A DNA stretch of 64,000 nt from an uncultured Clostridia bacterium. Its GTDB lineage: Bacteria; Bacillota; Clostridia; Oscillospirales; Ruminococcaceae. The notes beneath the pieces were generated by a model, which did no database searches, was not told where the DNA came from, and worked only from the letters and a program-made list of their open reading frames with translations. Position numbers and translations under genes: made by a program. The stretch is taken from the NCBI GenBank assembly GCA_947624375.1, contig CANQKD010000001.1, forward strand, positions 1-64,000, in the 5' to 3' direction. This document shows, one piece after another, positions 55,829 to 64,000 of the stretch (the stretch's first letter is position 1; each line of letters starts with the position of its first letter).

Positions 55829-55866
55829 TTATTTTACCTCTTTTCTGAATTGATGTTAGTTCAAAA

Positions 55867-56994
55867 TTATACCGATGCGCCCTTGCCTATGTAGAGCGGA
55901 AATTCTTCCGAGCCGGAAAGCATTCTGTTGTCTGCAACGGTAACGTCCTTGTCGGCAACGATGTTGTTTATAACTGCATCATCGCCTATAACGGTATCCT
56001 GCATAAGTATGCTGTTCTTTACCTTAGCGCCCTTGCCTATCTTTACACCTCTGAATATAACAGAGTTCTCTACTTCACCTTCGATTATGCAGCCGTCTGC
56101 TATAAGTGAGCTCTTAACGATGCAGTTGAGATCATACTTAGAAGGCGCATTGTCACGTATCTTTGTATATATAGGTCTATCCTGCAAATAGAGCTTCTTG
56201 GCGTTTTCGGGGTCTATAAGATCGGTGTTAGCCTTTACAAAGCTTCTCATATCGTGTATCTTGCTGAAGTAGCCGTCATACTCATATGTTCTGATGTTGA
56301 GTTCATTTACCTTGCGCTGAAGAACGTCTCTCTCAAAGCTGAAATAGCCTCTTGCGTTGCCGTCTTCAAGCAGCTGGATAAGAAACTCCATTTTCATAAC
56401 GAACATATTCAGGCAAGCGGTGCACTCGCCAGCCATATTCGGCTTGTGAAGAACATCACAGACTCTGCCGCTTTCGTCTGTCTGTATAATGGTAGATGAC
56501 GAGGCCTCTTCATTAGTATAAAGACCTGTGTGAGTAACTATTGTTATGTCAGCGCCGCTGTCAACGTGTGCATTTACTATCGGCTTGAAGTCAACGTTTG
56601 CAACTACATCACAGTCGGCAAGTATAACATATTCTGCTCTTGAAGCTTTCAAAAAACTTATTCCGCCGTAAAGAGCTTCAAGTCTGCCTCTGTAAAGACC
56701 TGCCTCAACGTGACCGAACGGCGGCAGAATGTGCAGACCGCCCTTTTTACGAGCCAAGTCCCACTCTCTTGCAGAACCGAGGTGGTCAAGCAGCGACTGA
56801 TAATTTTCCTTTGTTATAACTGCTACCTCGTCAACACCGCTGTTAGCCATGTTTGAAAGAGGAAAGTCTATAAGTCTGTATCTTCCGCCGAACAGCACCG
56901 AACCCATAGTTCTGTTTTTGGTTATCTCATTGATAACGCTTTCATTCATGTTGGCAAAAATTATGCCCATTACATTTCCCATATTAACTGCCAT
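55867..56994 (-). CDS. glgD: Glucose-1-phosphate adenylyltransferase subunit GlgD
   Basis: A 375-residue GlgD. It shares the nucleotidyltransferase and left-handed beta-helix domains of GlgC (FGGRYRLIDFPLSNMANSGVD, YVILADCDVVANVDF, then hexapeptide repeats near 280-360) but lacks the N-terminal GGxGxRL nucleotide loop, having GIIFANMNES instead. In Firmicutes GlgD joins GlgC in a heterotetramer and raises its activity. GGGGGAG precedes the ATG; 13 bases separate it from glgC. Confidence 0.94.
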   Translation of the reverse strand: MAVNMGNVMGIIFANMNESVINEITKNRTMGSVLFGGRYRLIDFPLSNMANSGVDEVAVITKENYQSLLDHLGSAREWDLARKKGGLHILPPFGHVEAGLYRGRLEALYGGISFLKASRAEYVILADCDVVANVDFKPIVNAHVDSGADITIVTHTGLYTNEEASSSTIIQTDESGRVCDVLHKPNMAGECTACLNMFVMKMEFLIQLLEDGNARGYFSFERDVLQRKVNELNIRTYEYDGYFSKIHDMRSFVKANTDLIDPENAKKLYLQDRPIYTKIRDNAPSKYDLNCIVKSSLIADGCIIEGEVENSVIFRGVKIGKGAKVKNSILMQDTVIGDDAVINNIVADKDVTVADNRMLSGSEEFPLYIGKGASV

Positions 56995-57007
56995 TTCTAT
57001 CTCCCCC

Positions 57008-58210
57008 TTATATGCTCTGTGAAATGATCTGCTTCGGCTTTACATAAGAGCCGGAAGAAACAGTAAGGTTATGACCTACAACGGCAATTCCCCATTCGTC
57101 TCTGTTCTCAACGTTTTCGGGGCGTGAACCTACCTGAGCATTTTCTTCGATAACGGAATTTTCACCGACTATAGCATACTCTATCTTAGCGTTCTTCTTG
57201 ATAACGCAGCCCGGCATAAGTATCGAATCGAGCACTATAGCTCCCTCTTCAATAGTAACGCCGTTTGAGATCATAGAAAATTCAACGCTTCCGTCTATGT
57301 AGCAGCCCTCGGTAACAACAGAGTTCTGAACAGCAGCATTTTTACCTATGCTCTGCGGCGGCATAACGGGGTTGCGCGAATATATCTTCCAGTCGGGGTC
57401 ATAAAGGTCTATAGGTATCTTCGGATTGATAAGATCCATATTTGCTTCCCACAAAGAATCTATCGTTCCAACGTCTTTCCAGTAGCCGTCAAAGCGGTAA
57501 GCCCAAACACGCTCTTTGTTTGCAAGCAGCGCAGGAATAATGTTGTTGCCAAAGTCCTTTGTGGCATCCTTGTCATTTTCGTTGGCGATAAGGTATTCTT
57601 TCAGCTTCGAGTAAGTAAAGATGTATATACCCATAGAAGCCAGCGTGGACTTGGGTTCTTTCGGCTTTTCAACAAAGTCATATATCTCGCCGTCATCACG
57701 CGCGAACATTATACCAAAGCGCGAAGCCTCTTCAAGCGGAACATCTATAACAGCTATAGTGCACGCTGCATTGTTCTGCTTGTGATAGGTAAGCATCTTG
57801 TCATAGTCCATTTTGTAGATATGGTCGCCCGAAAGAATTATTACATACTCGGGGTCATATCTGTCCATAAACGATATGTTCTGATAGATAGCGTTCGCAG
57901 TGCCGGAATACCAGTCAGAACCCGAAGCTTTCTGATAAGGCGGAAGCACATGAACACCACCGTGGATACGGTCAAGGTCCCACGGCTGACCGTTTCCGAT
58001 GTACTCATTGAGTACGAGCGGCTGATACTGTGTCAGAACGCCTACAGTATCAATGCCCGAGTTGATGCAGTTAGAAAGAGGAAAATCAATTATCCTGTAC
58101 TTTGCGCCAAACGGTACGGCAGGCTTTGCCACCGACTGCGTAAGCGCGTACAGACGACTTCCCTGTCCGCCTGCAAGCAACATTGCTACACATTCTTTTT
58201 TGTTAAACAT
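57008..58210 (-). CDS. glgC: Glucose-1-phosphate adenylyltransferase
   Basis: A 400-residue ADP-glucose pyrophosphorylase, the committed step of glycogen synthesis. [15 protein letters not shown] is the catalytic loop. [41 protein letters not shown] and a C-terminal beta-helix with [16 protein letters not shown] complete the family set. ATG 58210 is preferred: GGTGA is six bases upstream, while ATG 58216 abuts it. Confidence 0.95.
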   Translation of the reverse strand: MFNKKECVAMLLAGGQGSRLYALTQSVAKPAVPFGAKYRIIDFPLSNCINSGIDTVGVLTQYQPLVLNEYIGNGQPWDLDRIHGGVHVLPPYQKASGSDWYSGTANAIYQNISFMDRYDPEYVIILSGDHIYKMDYDKMLTYHKQNNAACTIAVIDVPLEEASRFGIMFARDDGEIYDFVEKPKEPKSTLASMGIYIFTYSKLKEYLIANENDKDATKDFGNNIIPALLANKERVWAYRFDGYWKDVGTIDSLWEANMDLINPKIPIDLYDPDWKIYSRNPVMPPQSIGKNAAVQNSVVTEGCYIDGSVEFSMISNGVTIEEGAIVLDSILMPGCVIKKNAKIEYAIVGENSVIEENAQVGSRPENVENRDEWGIAVVGHNLTVSSGSYVKPKQIISQSI

Positions 58211-58232
58211 TGTCATTCACCAACCATTTATT

Positions 58233-60209
58233 TTATTTTGTTTTCTTATCTGTTTTCTTCGCTTCGGCAGACTTATCGGCTGCGGCTTTCGGGGCAGCTT
58301 TCTTTCTTGCCGGAGCTTTCTTGTGCTTGAAGTACATGACCGAAAACGGCGGTATCTCGATAGATATCGACTGCTCATAGCCGTGCATCGGAACGTCCTG
58401 CGTTTTAACAGTGCCGTTGAGATACGGCGAACCGTCACGCGATGAAGAATTGAGCACCTCAGTGTATGTTCCCTTGTAAGGTACGCCAAAGCAGTAATTC
58501 GACCTGCCAACAGGTACAAAGTTGCAGACTACAACAACTTCGTTGCCTTTTCTGTCAATACGCCTGAATATTATGATGCTCTGTCTGTAGTCGTCGTTGG
58601 ATATCCAGTTGAAGCCTTCCCACGAGTAATCCACCTGCCAGAACGGAGGATTATCTTTATAGAACTTGTTCAGCGTTTTGATATATGCCTGGAAATTTCT
58701 GTGATTTTCAAACTCGTCTATCATGAACCATTCAAGACCGTTTTCATAATCCCATTCTCTTACCTGTGCAAATTCGCTGCCCATAAAGGTAAGCTTCTTG
58801 CCCGGGTGCGCCATCATGTACGCCATGAACGCCCTGTCCTGAGCAAACTTTGCATCCATATCGCCGTACATCTTGTTTATAAGCGAACCTTTTCCGTGAA
58901 CTACCTCATCATGCGATATAGGCAGAATGAAGTTTTCCGAGAAAGCATAGAAGAACGAGAACGTCAGCATATCGTGGTGGAAAGCCCTGTGTATCGGGTC
59001 AAGCGCCATATATTTGAGCATATCGTTCATCCAGCCCATGTTCCACTTGAAGTTGAAACCAAGTCCGCCTATGTCGGTAGGCTTTGTGACCAAAGGCCAC
59101 GCGGTAGATTCTTCGGCTATCATCAGCGCATTCGGGAATTCTTTGAATACCGCGGAATTGAGCTTTTTAAGAAACTCTATAGCTTCCAGATTTTCATGTC
59201 CGCCGTAAACGTTGGGAGTCCACTCACCGTCACGCCTGTCATAGTCAAGATACAGCATGGAAGCCACCGCATCAACTCTCAGACCGTCAATATGGAACTT
59301 GCTGAGCCAGTGTATCGCGTTTGAGATGAGGAACGAAATTACTTCATTCCTGCCGTAGTCGAACACTCTTGTTCCCCACGAGAGATGATCTCTCTTCTTC
59401 GGATCGGTGTATTCATAGCAGCACGAGCCGTCAAACTCATACAGGCCGGGGGCGTCTTTCGGGAAGTGCGCAGGAACCCAGTCAAGTATAACGCCTATGC
59501 CTGCCTCATGGAACATATCTATCATCTCCATAAGGTCAAACGGCGTACCAAAACGCGAGGTCGGCGCAAAGTAACCTATGCCCTGATAGCCCCATGAGCC
59601 GTCAAACGGGTATTCCGCAAGCGGCATGAACTCGATATGGGTATAACTCATCTCTTTAAGATACGGTATTATGCTTTCGGCAAACTTGGTGTAGTTGAAA
59701 TACATACCGTCGGGGTACTGCCTCCATGAATTGAGGTGCACCTCGTAAATGTTCATGGCTGAATCATATGGAGTTGTCTTTGCCTTTTCGTCCTGCCACT
59801 TCTTGTCCTTCCACTTGTAGGTGTCAAGGTCGAATATCTTGGTGGCGGTATTCGGCGCAGTTTCCATATGAACGCCATAGGGGTCGGCTTTCAGATGTAT
59901 CTTGTCATCGCAGCCGAGAATACTGTATTTGTACGTATCATAGATCTTCAGACCGCTTATAAAAGCTTCCCACACCTCGGTATCGGCAATAAGCTCCATA
60001 GGGTTTGCATTTTCGTCCCAGTTGTTGAAATCACCAACTACCGAGACTTTTTTTGCATGGGGCGCCCATACGCGGAAATAATAGCCCTCGACGCCGTCTT
60101 TAACGCCTTTATGGGAACCGAAAAACTCCCCTGCTTTAAAGTTTGCGCCGTCATGGAACAAATATAATGGTATCTGATAATCTTTTGGTATCTGTTTTGA
60201 ACCTGTCAA
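58233..60209 (-). CDS. glgB: 1,4-alpha-glucan branching enzyme with basic C-terminal tail
   Basis: A 658-residue GH13 branching enzyme: an N-terminal CBM48 (YYFRVWAPHAKKVSVVGDFN), then barrel motifs VILDWVPAHFPKD, GLRVDAVASM (nucleophile Asp), MIAEESTAW (acid/base Glu) and ISHDEVVHGKGS, and a C-terminal beta domain. After the usual end (PPFSVMYFKHKK, about residue 631) comes a tail of about 28 residues made almost only of Lys, Ala, Pro and Asp. The start is TTG at 60209 with AGGAGG eight to nine bases upstream. First gene of the glgBCDA operon. Confidence 0.95.
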   Translation of the reverse strand: MTGSKQIPKDYQIPLYLFHDGANFKAGEFFGSHKGVKDGVEGYYFRVWAPHAKKVSVVGDFNNWDENANPMELIADTEVWEAFISGLKIYDTYKYSILGCDDKIHLKADPYGVHMETAPNTATKIFDLDTYKWKDKKWQDEKAKTTPYDSAMNIYEVHLNSWRQYPDGMYFNYTKFAESIIPYLKEMSYTHIEFMPLAEYPFDGSWGYQGIGYFAPTSRFGTPFDLMEMIDMFHEAGIGVILDWVPAHFPKDAPGLYEFDGSCCYEYTDPKKRDHLSWGTRVFDYGRNEVISFLISNAIHWLSKFHIDGLRVDAVASMLYLDYDRRDGEWTPNVYGGHENLEAIEFLKKLNSAVFKEFPNALMIAEESTAWPLVTKPTDIGGLGFNFKWNMGWMNDMLKYMALDPIHRAFHHDMLTFSFFYAFSENFILPISHDEVVHGKGSLINKMYGDMDAKFAQDRAFMAYMMAHPGKKLTFMGSEFAQVREWDYENGLEWFMIDEFENHRNFQAYIKTLNKFYKDNPPFWQVDYSWEGFNWISNDDYRQSIIIFRRIDRKGNEVVVVCNFVPVGRSNYCFGVPYKGTYTEVLNSSSRDGSPYLNGTVKTQDVPMHGYEQSISIEIPPFSVMYFKHKKAPARKKAAPKAAADKSAEAKKTDKKTK

Positions 60210-60239
60210 AATGTCTACCTCCTATATTTTTATAATATA

Positions 60240-60268
60240 ATTGTACGCCATTTTAATATTTTTTTCAA
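60240..60268 (-). promoter_or_regulatory. Sigma-A promoter of the glgBCDA operon
   Basis: On the minus strand TTGAAA (60263-60268), a 17-base AT-rich spacer and TACAAT (60240-60245), about 30 bases before the TTG start. Confidence 0.7.
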
Positions 60269-60375
60269 GAGTTTTATAGAATGTTCTAATAATCACACAT
60301 ATTTGAACAGGTACTTTTGGTTATTTTGACAAAAATATTACCATAATTTAACATCTATAACAGGTCAGAAATCAG

Positions 60376-62655
60376 TTAAACCAATGCACAAACTTTTATT
60401 ACCGCCACTGTCACGTCATCGCGGCGCACTTCACCGCTTTCGGGGGCGAAAAAACTTCCTATCTCAGCCGCCAGCTTATCAGAGTTTTTATCGCCCTGCA
60501 CTGCGGCTGAAAGAATAGCATTCTCGGGGCTGCTGCCTATCCCGTCAGAGGCAAGAATTATAATGTCCTTATCAAAAAGCTTTACACGCTCCGATGAGAT
60601 ATCCGTTTCAGAAAGAATCCCCAGCGGAAGCGAATCAAGCGTAAATGAGCGTATTGTCTCATCTCTTACAAGATAGCTAGAAGCAGCGCCTGCCTTTACA
60701 AACTCGCACATGCCGCGCCGCAGGTCAAAATGTGCAACGTCAATTGTCGAGAAGGATTCTTCCCAGCCTTTTACCCTCATCACCGAGTTTATCATGCGTA
60801 TGCCCGTCTGACAGCTTATACCTGCTTTCAGAAGTTTTCTGGCAAGACCCGAAGCCAGCATAGAATCAAGCTTAGCGCGTTTGCCCGTGCCCATGCCGTC
60901 GGAAAGAACCACATATTCTTCGCAGGAATTAAGCTCTACAAGTTCAACGGTATCGCCGCAGTATATGTCGTTGTTGCTTGATGACTGCCACATACCTATC
61001 TCTATTTTGTATTCGGGCATAGGTGTAAATATCAGCTTCGTAATTCCGTCAGATGAAGTAGCGGTAGGCAGCTCCATATCAACGTTAAGTATCTCGCTTA
61101 CTTCAACGGTCAGTTTCACAGTGTCTACCTTGCTGAGGTTGGGGATAAACAGCTCGGCACGGTAGTTTTTGTTTTCATCACAGCTTACGCAAGCTTTGGC
61201 ATTTTTGCAGCCCAGCCGCACAGCCGCCGTCCTTACGCGTTCCGAAAGCGAGGGGTCAACACTTGACATCTGGCATATCCTGTGTGAAAGATCACTTAGT
61301 ATATCTTCCATTGCAGAAAGCTGCTGAGTTACCACTTCACGCAGTTCCCCTGCCCTTACGCCGTTTGTGTATTCATACAGCTTTTCCTGATAACCTGTGT
61401 TGAATGCCTTTGTAAGTTCGCCAGTTTTGCGGCAGTCGGGCATACAAGCCGAAACATCAGCACTTCGTATTTTGCCATATCTTTCTACCTTTTCTTCAAG
61501 GCTTGTAAAAGCGCTGACCGTTTCGCCCGGGTTTTCTTTCCAGCAGCTTTTGCAGCCTGCACACTCAAGGCATACCCTGTTGCCAGCTATGGTCTGTATA
61601 TCCGTCTGCACCGACTTTTTTCTGATAACTTCGGCGATCTCGTTAAGTTGGTTTCGTATGCCGCCCAGAGTTTTAGATGCAAAATTCAGCCGCGAAGAAG
61701 CAGCTTGTCCTACAATGCTGATAGCGTTGGTGTCGCCGCCGATGTGGTTAAGCAGCTTTCTTACAAAATTAGCAGGCAGACAGCTGAAAAGCACCGCTGC
61801 AATAGCCACGTCTTTTAGCATCATAAAGGTGTCGGCGTTTATGCCTATTACCACAAGCCCCATTATCGAGGCTATCAAAAAAGTCAGCACCATTGCAAAA
61901 CTTCCTGCTACAGATACAGCGCCGCATATAAGTCCTGCCGTTGCCAGAAGCAAAGTGTTCCCTGCTGTTTCTACCGAGCAAAGCAGCACGCCGCAGGTCG
62001 TAAGCGCGCCCATTACCGCGCCGCCTATATGTTTGTATTTCGTTGCCGCACAAAGAAGCACCACCGAGCCGAATATCCTGCCTGCGTTGAAACCAGATAC
62101 GCTTACTGATGTAAGCAGAGATACCGCCGCCACATAAAGCACCGCAAGTGAGATACCGTGCCTGCCGTTTATATCCAGCAGACCGTTGGCATCTGTTCTG
62201 TTCTTTGTAGAAACGGCAAAGTAAGATATTGCCGCGCATATAACAATACCGCTTACGAAATATATCATCTCACGAACAGATATCTCAAAAAATATTGAAA
62301 CTATCGCAAGTGCCACTGCCATTCCCACCGCCGTGAATACCGCACTGCCCGTTGGGTCTGTCTTCTTTCTGCTTATTGAATAAAGAGAGCGAAAACCCAT
62401 AACGAGCGTCATAGCCGCAGCCTGAAACACCATGTCGTCTAGCGTGCCGAACATTACCATTCCTGCAATTGCCGCAAGATAGCATAAAAGCGCGCACCGC
62501 CCCGAAGAAGCTATCACCGCGATGCCAAGCACCGTCGGCATACCCACAAGCTGTGCGCGTGCGCTGATAAATGCCAGCAGTATCTGAAATACAGCCGATA
62601 CCGCCGCAAATGCAGTATGTTCTTTTGAAGATCTGCCTTTTGTCCTACTGTTCAT
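60376..62655 (-). CDS. spoIIE: Stage II sporulation protein E (PP2C phosphatase)
   Basis: A 759-residue SpoIIE. The N-terminal part is highly hydrophobic, with about ten transmembrane helices (residues 20-310). A middle region has cysteine motifs (CLECAGCKSC and SACMPDC). The C-terminal PP2C domain (about 540-755) has VVLSDGMGTGKRA, IDVAHFDLRRGMCEFVKAGA and IILASDGIGS, holding the metal-binding aspartates. It dephosphorylates SpoIIAA to release sigma-F in the forespore and helps polar septation. ATG 62655 has AAGGG nine bases upstream; longer in-frame starts overlap the ribosome-binding site. Confidence 0.94.
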   Translation of the reverse strand: MNSRTKGRSSKEHTAFAAVSAVFQILLAFISARAQLVGMPTVLGIAVIASSGRCALLCYLAAIAGMVMFGTLDDMVFQAAAMTLVMGFRSLYSISRKKTDPTGSAVFTAVGMAVALAIVSIFFEISVREMIYFVSGIVICAAISYFAVSTKNRTDANGLLDINGRHGISLAVLYVAAVSLLTSVSVSGFNAGRIFGSVVLLCAATKYKHIGGAVMGALTTCGVLLCSVETAGNTLLLATAGLICGAVSVAGSFAMVLTFLIASIMGLVVIGINADTFMMLKDVAIAAVLFSCLPANFVRKLLNHIGGDTNAISIVGQAASSRLNFASKTLGGIRNQLNEIAEVIRKKSVQTDIQTIAGNRVCLECAGCKSCWKENPGETVSAFTSLEEKVERYGKIRSADVSACMPDCRKTGELTKAFNTGYQEKLYEYTNGVRAGELREVVTQQLSAMEDILSDLSHRICQMSSVDPSLSERVRTAAVRLGCKNAKACVSCDENKNYRAELFIPNLSKVDTVKLTVEVSEILNVDMELPTATSSDGITKLIFTPMPEYKIEIGMWQSSSNNDIYCGDTVELVELNSCEEYVVLSDGMGTGKRAKLDSMLASGLARKLLKAGISCQTGIRMINSVMRVKGWEESFSTIDVAHFDLRRGMCEFVKAGAASSYLVRDETIRSFTLDSLPLGILSETDISSERVKLFDKDIIILASDGIGSSPENAILSAAVQGDKNSDKLAAEIGSFFAPESGEVRRDDVTVAVIKVCALV

Positions 62656-62692
62656 TTTTGTCATCCCTTTTGTTGTTTTTCTATATGAAAAC

Positions 62693-62725
62693 ATTATAAC
62701 AAAAAGAATTGGCAAATATTGTCAT
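62693..62725 (-). promoter_or_regulatory. Putative spoIIE promoter with 21-base spacer
   Basis: On the minus strand ATGACA (62720-62725) and TATAAT (62693-62698) are 21 bases apart. Spo0A-activated sigma-A promoters such as Bacillus spoIIE and spoIIG have similarly long spacers. A TTGCCAA within the spacer weakly resembles a Spo0A box. Confidence 0.4.
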
Positions 62726-62761
62726 TTTGTGTTATGCTCGTAAAATTGAGCAAAATAAATA

Positions 62762-62783
62762 TCCGTACATATAAAAGTACGGA
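62762..62783 (-). terminator. Terminator after rsmA
   Basis: TCCGTAC/GTACGGA, a 7-bp stem with an 8-base loop, followed on the minus strand by TATTTATTTTG. It lies between rsmA and the spoIIE promoter. Confidence 0.65.
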
Positions 62784-62792
62784 CATTTTTTA

Positions 62793-63653
62793 CTATATTA
62801 TACTTTCAAGAGCGTTTGAAAAAGCAATGAACTGCCCCATTGTCAGGTTTTCGGGTCGTATCGTCTGCGGAAGACCTACAGATGCAATAACGTTGTTTAC
62901 CGTTTGCTTATCTATGTTCATAGCAGAAGACACAGAATTAGCAAGAGTTTTACGCCGCTGAGAGAACGCTCCCCTTACCGTTTTAAAGAAAAACTCCTCG
63001 TTTGCAACGCCCTTTGGTGTATCATTATTCAGCCGCAGCCTTATAACGCAGCTGTCAACATTCGGCGAGGGCATAAAACTTCCACGTGATACATTAAAAA
63101 GCATTTCGGGCTCTGCGTAATAATTTACTGCTACCGTTACCGCGCCTGCTTCTCTGCTCGGCAGAGGCGCGCACAACCGCACACCTGCTTCTTTCTGCAC
63201 CATAACGGTTATGCGATCAAGCGGCAGTCGCTGTTCAAGCAGCATCATTATCACAGGCGATGTAATATAATAAGGAAGATTTGCACAAACAGAAACTCTC
63301 AGCCCTTCAAAATTCTTGCTGATCACTTTATTCAGGTCGGTCTTCATTACATCGGCAAAAATGACTTTTACATTGTCGTATTCTTTCAGCGTTTGAGAAA
63401 GTATGGGTCTAAGGCGCGTATCAATTTCAATTGCAACAACTTTTTTAGCACGCTTGGCAAGTTCATTTGTCAAAACACCAACGCCCGTGCCTATCTCCAG
63501 AATGCCGTGTTCGCTGTCAGCGCCGCCCATTTCGGCAATTTTAGGGCATACTGTAGGATTTATAATAAAATTTTGCCCCAGCGCCTTTGAAAAGCTGAAA
63601 CCGCTTTCCTCAAAAAGCTTTTTTATAACGCTGATATTTGTCAGATCTTCCAT
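62793..63653 (-). CDS. rsmA: 16S rRNA dimethyladenosine transferase
   Basis: A 286-residue RsmA/KsgA that dimethylates A1518 and A1519 of 16S rRNA. Evidence: LGQNFIINPTV at the N-terminus, motif I EIGTGVGVLTNEL, VVAIEID, the catalytic NLPYYITSPVI, and the C-terminal helical domain. Length is normal. AAGGAG lies about 11 bases before ATG 63653. Confidence 0.95.
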   Translation of the reverse strand: MEDLTNISVIKKLFEESGFSFSKALGQNFIINPTVCPKIAEMGGADSEHGILEIGTGVGVLTNELAKRAKKVVAIEIDTRLRPILSQTLKEYDNVKVIFADVMKTDLNKVISKNFEGLRVSVCANLPYYITSPVIMMLLEQRLPLDRITVMVQKEAGVRLCAPLPSREAGAVTVAVNYYAEPEMLFNVSRGSFMPSPNVDSCVIRLRLNNDTPKGVANEEFFFKTVRGAFSQRRKTLANSVSSAMNIDKQTVNNVIASVGLPQTIRPENLTMGQFIAFSNALESII

Positions 63654-63685
63654 ACTAAAATAAACTCCTTAATGTCTATAGAGAT

Positions 63686-63714
63686 ATTCTATTCTATTTT
63701 TCTTGATTTGTCAA
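63686..63714 (-). promoter_or_regulatory. Sigma-A promoter for rsmA
   Basis: On the minus strand TTGACA (63709-63714), a 17-base spacer and TAGAAT (63686-63691), 32 bases before the start codon. Confidence 0.78.
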
Positions 63715-63763
63715 GGATAATAGCCGCACAAAGTGATAAAACTATTTTTAAGGGGTGATAAAA

Positions 63764-63991
63764 ATGACAAACAGAACATTTACGCGCGGCGGAGAGATGC
63801 CGATAGCTCTGAGCAAAGCTTTATCTGCTGATGAACTTACAATGGCGCAGTTTTCTTCTTTGGAAAAGGACATACAGAAAACGCTGCTTTGCACGCAGCT
63901 GCCTTTATGCACGCCGTCTTCTCTCTCATCATATATAGATATGCAAGGGCGCGGCGACAACAACATATCGTACTCTGAGATAATGTTCTGA
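63764..63991 (+). CDS. Small uncharacterised protein
   Basis: A 75-residue soluble protein starting TNRTFTRGGEMPIALSKALS and ending YSEIMF, mildly acidic, with two Cys (LLCTQLPLC) and no membrane segment. AAGGGGTG lies just before ATG 63764. It diverges from rsmA at the right edge of the window. I do not recognise it; downstream context is cut off. Confidence 0.55.
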   Translation: MTNRTFTRGGEMPIALSKALSADELTMAQFSSLEKDIQKTLLCTQLPLCTPSSLSSYIDMQGRGDNNISYSEIMF

Positions 63992-64000
63992 CAGAAATTT

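Overview
The window is chromosomal DNA from a low-to-moderate GC Gram-positive, endospore-forming, fermentative bacterium, most likely a Clostridia member of the Oscillospiraceae/Ruminococcaceae type ([Eubacterium] siraeum- or Ruminococcus-like). This rests on the sporulation genes (spoIIE, yqfC, yqfD, a ylbJ/spoVV-like gene), the GlgC/GlgD pair of Firmicutes, the HprK/RapZ/WhiA cluster, heavy AUA use for isoleucine, frequent TTG starts and many sigma-A promoters with exact 17-base spacers. The genus is inference; no 16S gene is present.

Layout. 0-5 kb: methyltransferase, tRNA-Trp, then an operon of a small membrane protein, recD2, comF and two tiny genes. 5-20 kb: a PRPP-synthetase-like gene facing away from a long co-directional run: murD, two M42 peptidases, GNAT, a PLP lyase-family gene, hprK, a PHP phosphatase, murB, rapZ, whiA and dnaE. 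The usual yvcK is missing from this run. 19.7-25.5 kb: one 1915-residue protein combining a transglutaminase-like domain, DUF4011, an SF1 helicase, a Vsr-like nuclease fold and a DUF3320-like tail. 25.5-35 kb: degV, the complete ATP synthase operon (atpIBEFHAGDC), and oadG-oadB of a sodium-pumping decarboxylase. The c subunit has the two-carboxylate pattern known from Na+-driven rotors, so this stretch looks like a sodium-bioenergetics block. 35-38 kb: AraC regulator, an alpha/alpha-toroid protein, a broken histidine phosphatase gene and yfbR.

38-47 kb (mostly minus strand): a Xer-type tyrosine recombinase with a dif-shaped palindrome (11-6-11) in its leader, a DUF2726 nuclease-fold protein, mutS2, recO, yqzL, era, ybeY, phoH, yqfD and yqfC. 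47-54 kb: ylbJ-like, a small Cys-rich protein, an intracellular GH3 enzyme, a C39-peptidase-like protein, and a pair of FtsX-like permeases with no ATPase behind a promoter carrying four 11-base-phased repeats. 54-64 kb: tRNA-Leu with a hairpin-rich flank, the glycogen operon glgBCDA, spoIIE, rsmA and a small unknown gene.

Gene orientation switches from mostly plus to mostly minus at about 38 kb, exactly where the recombinase and its palindrome lie. That is the arrangement expected where replication forks meet, and is the most testable new idea here, together with the multidomain 1915-residue protein.
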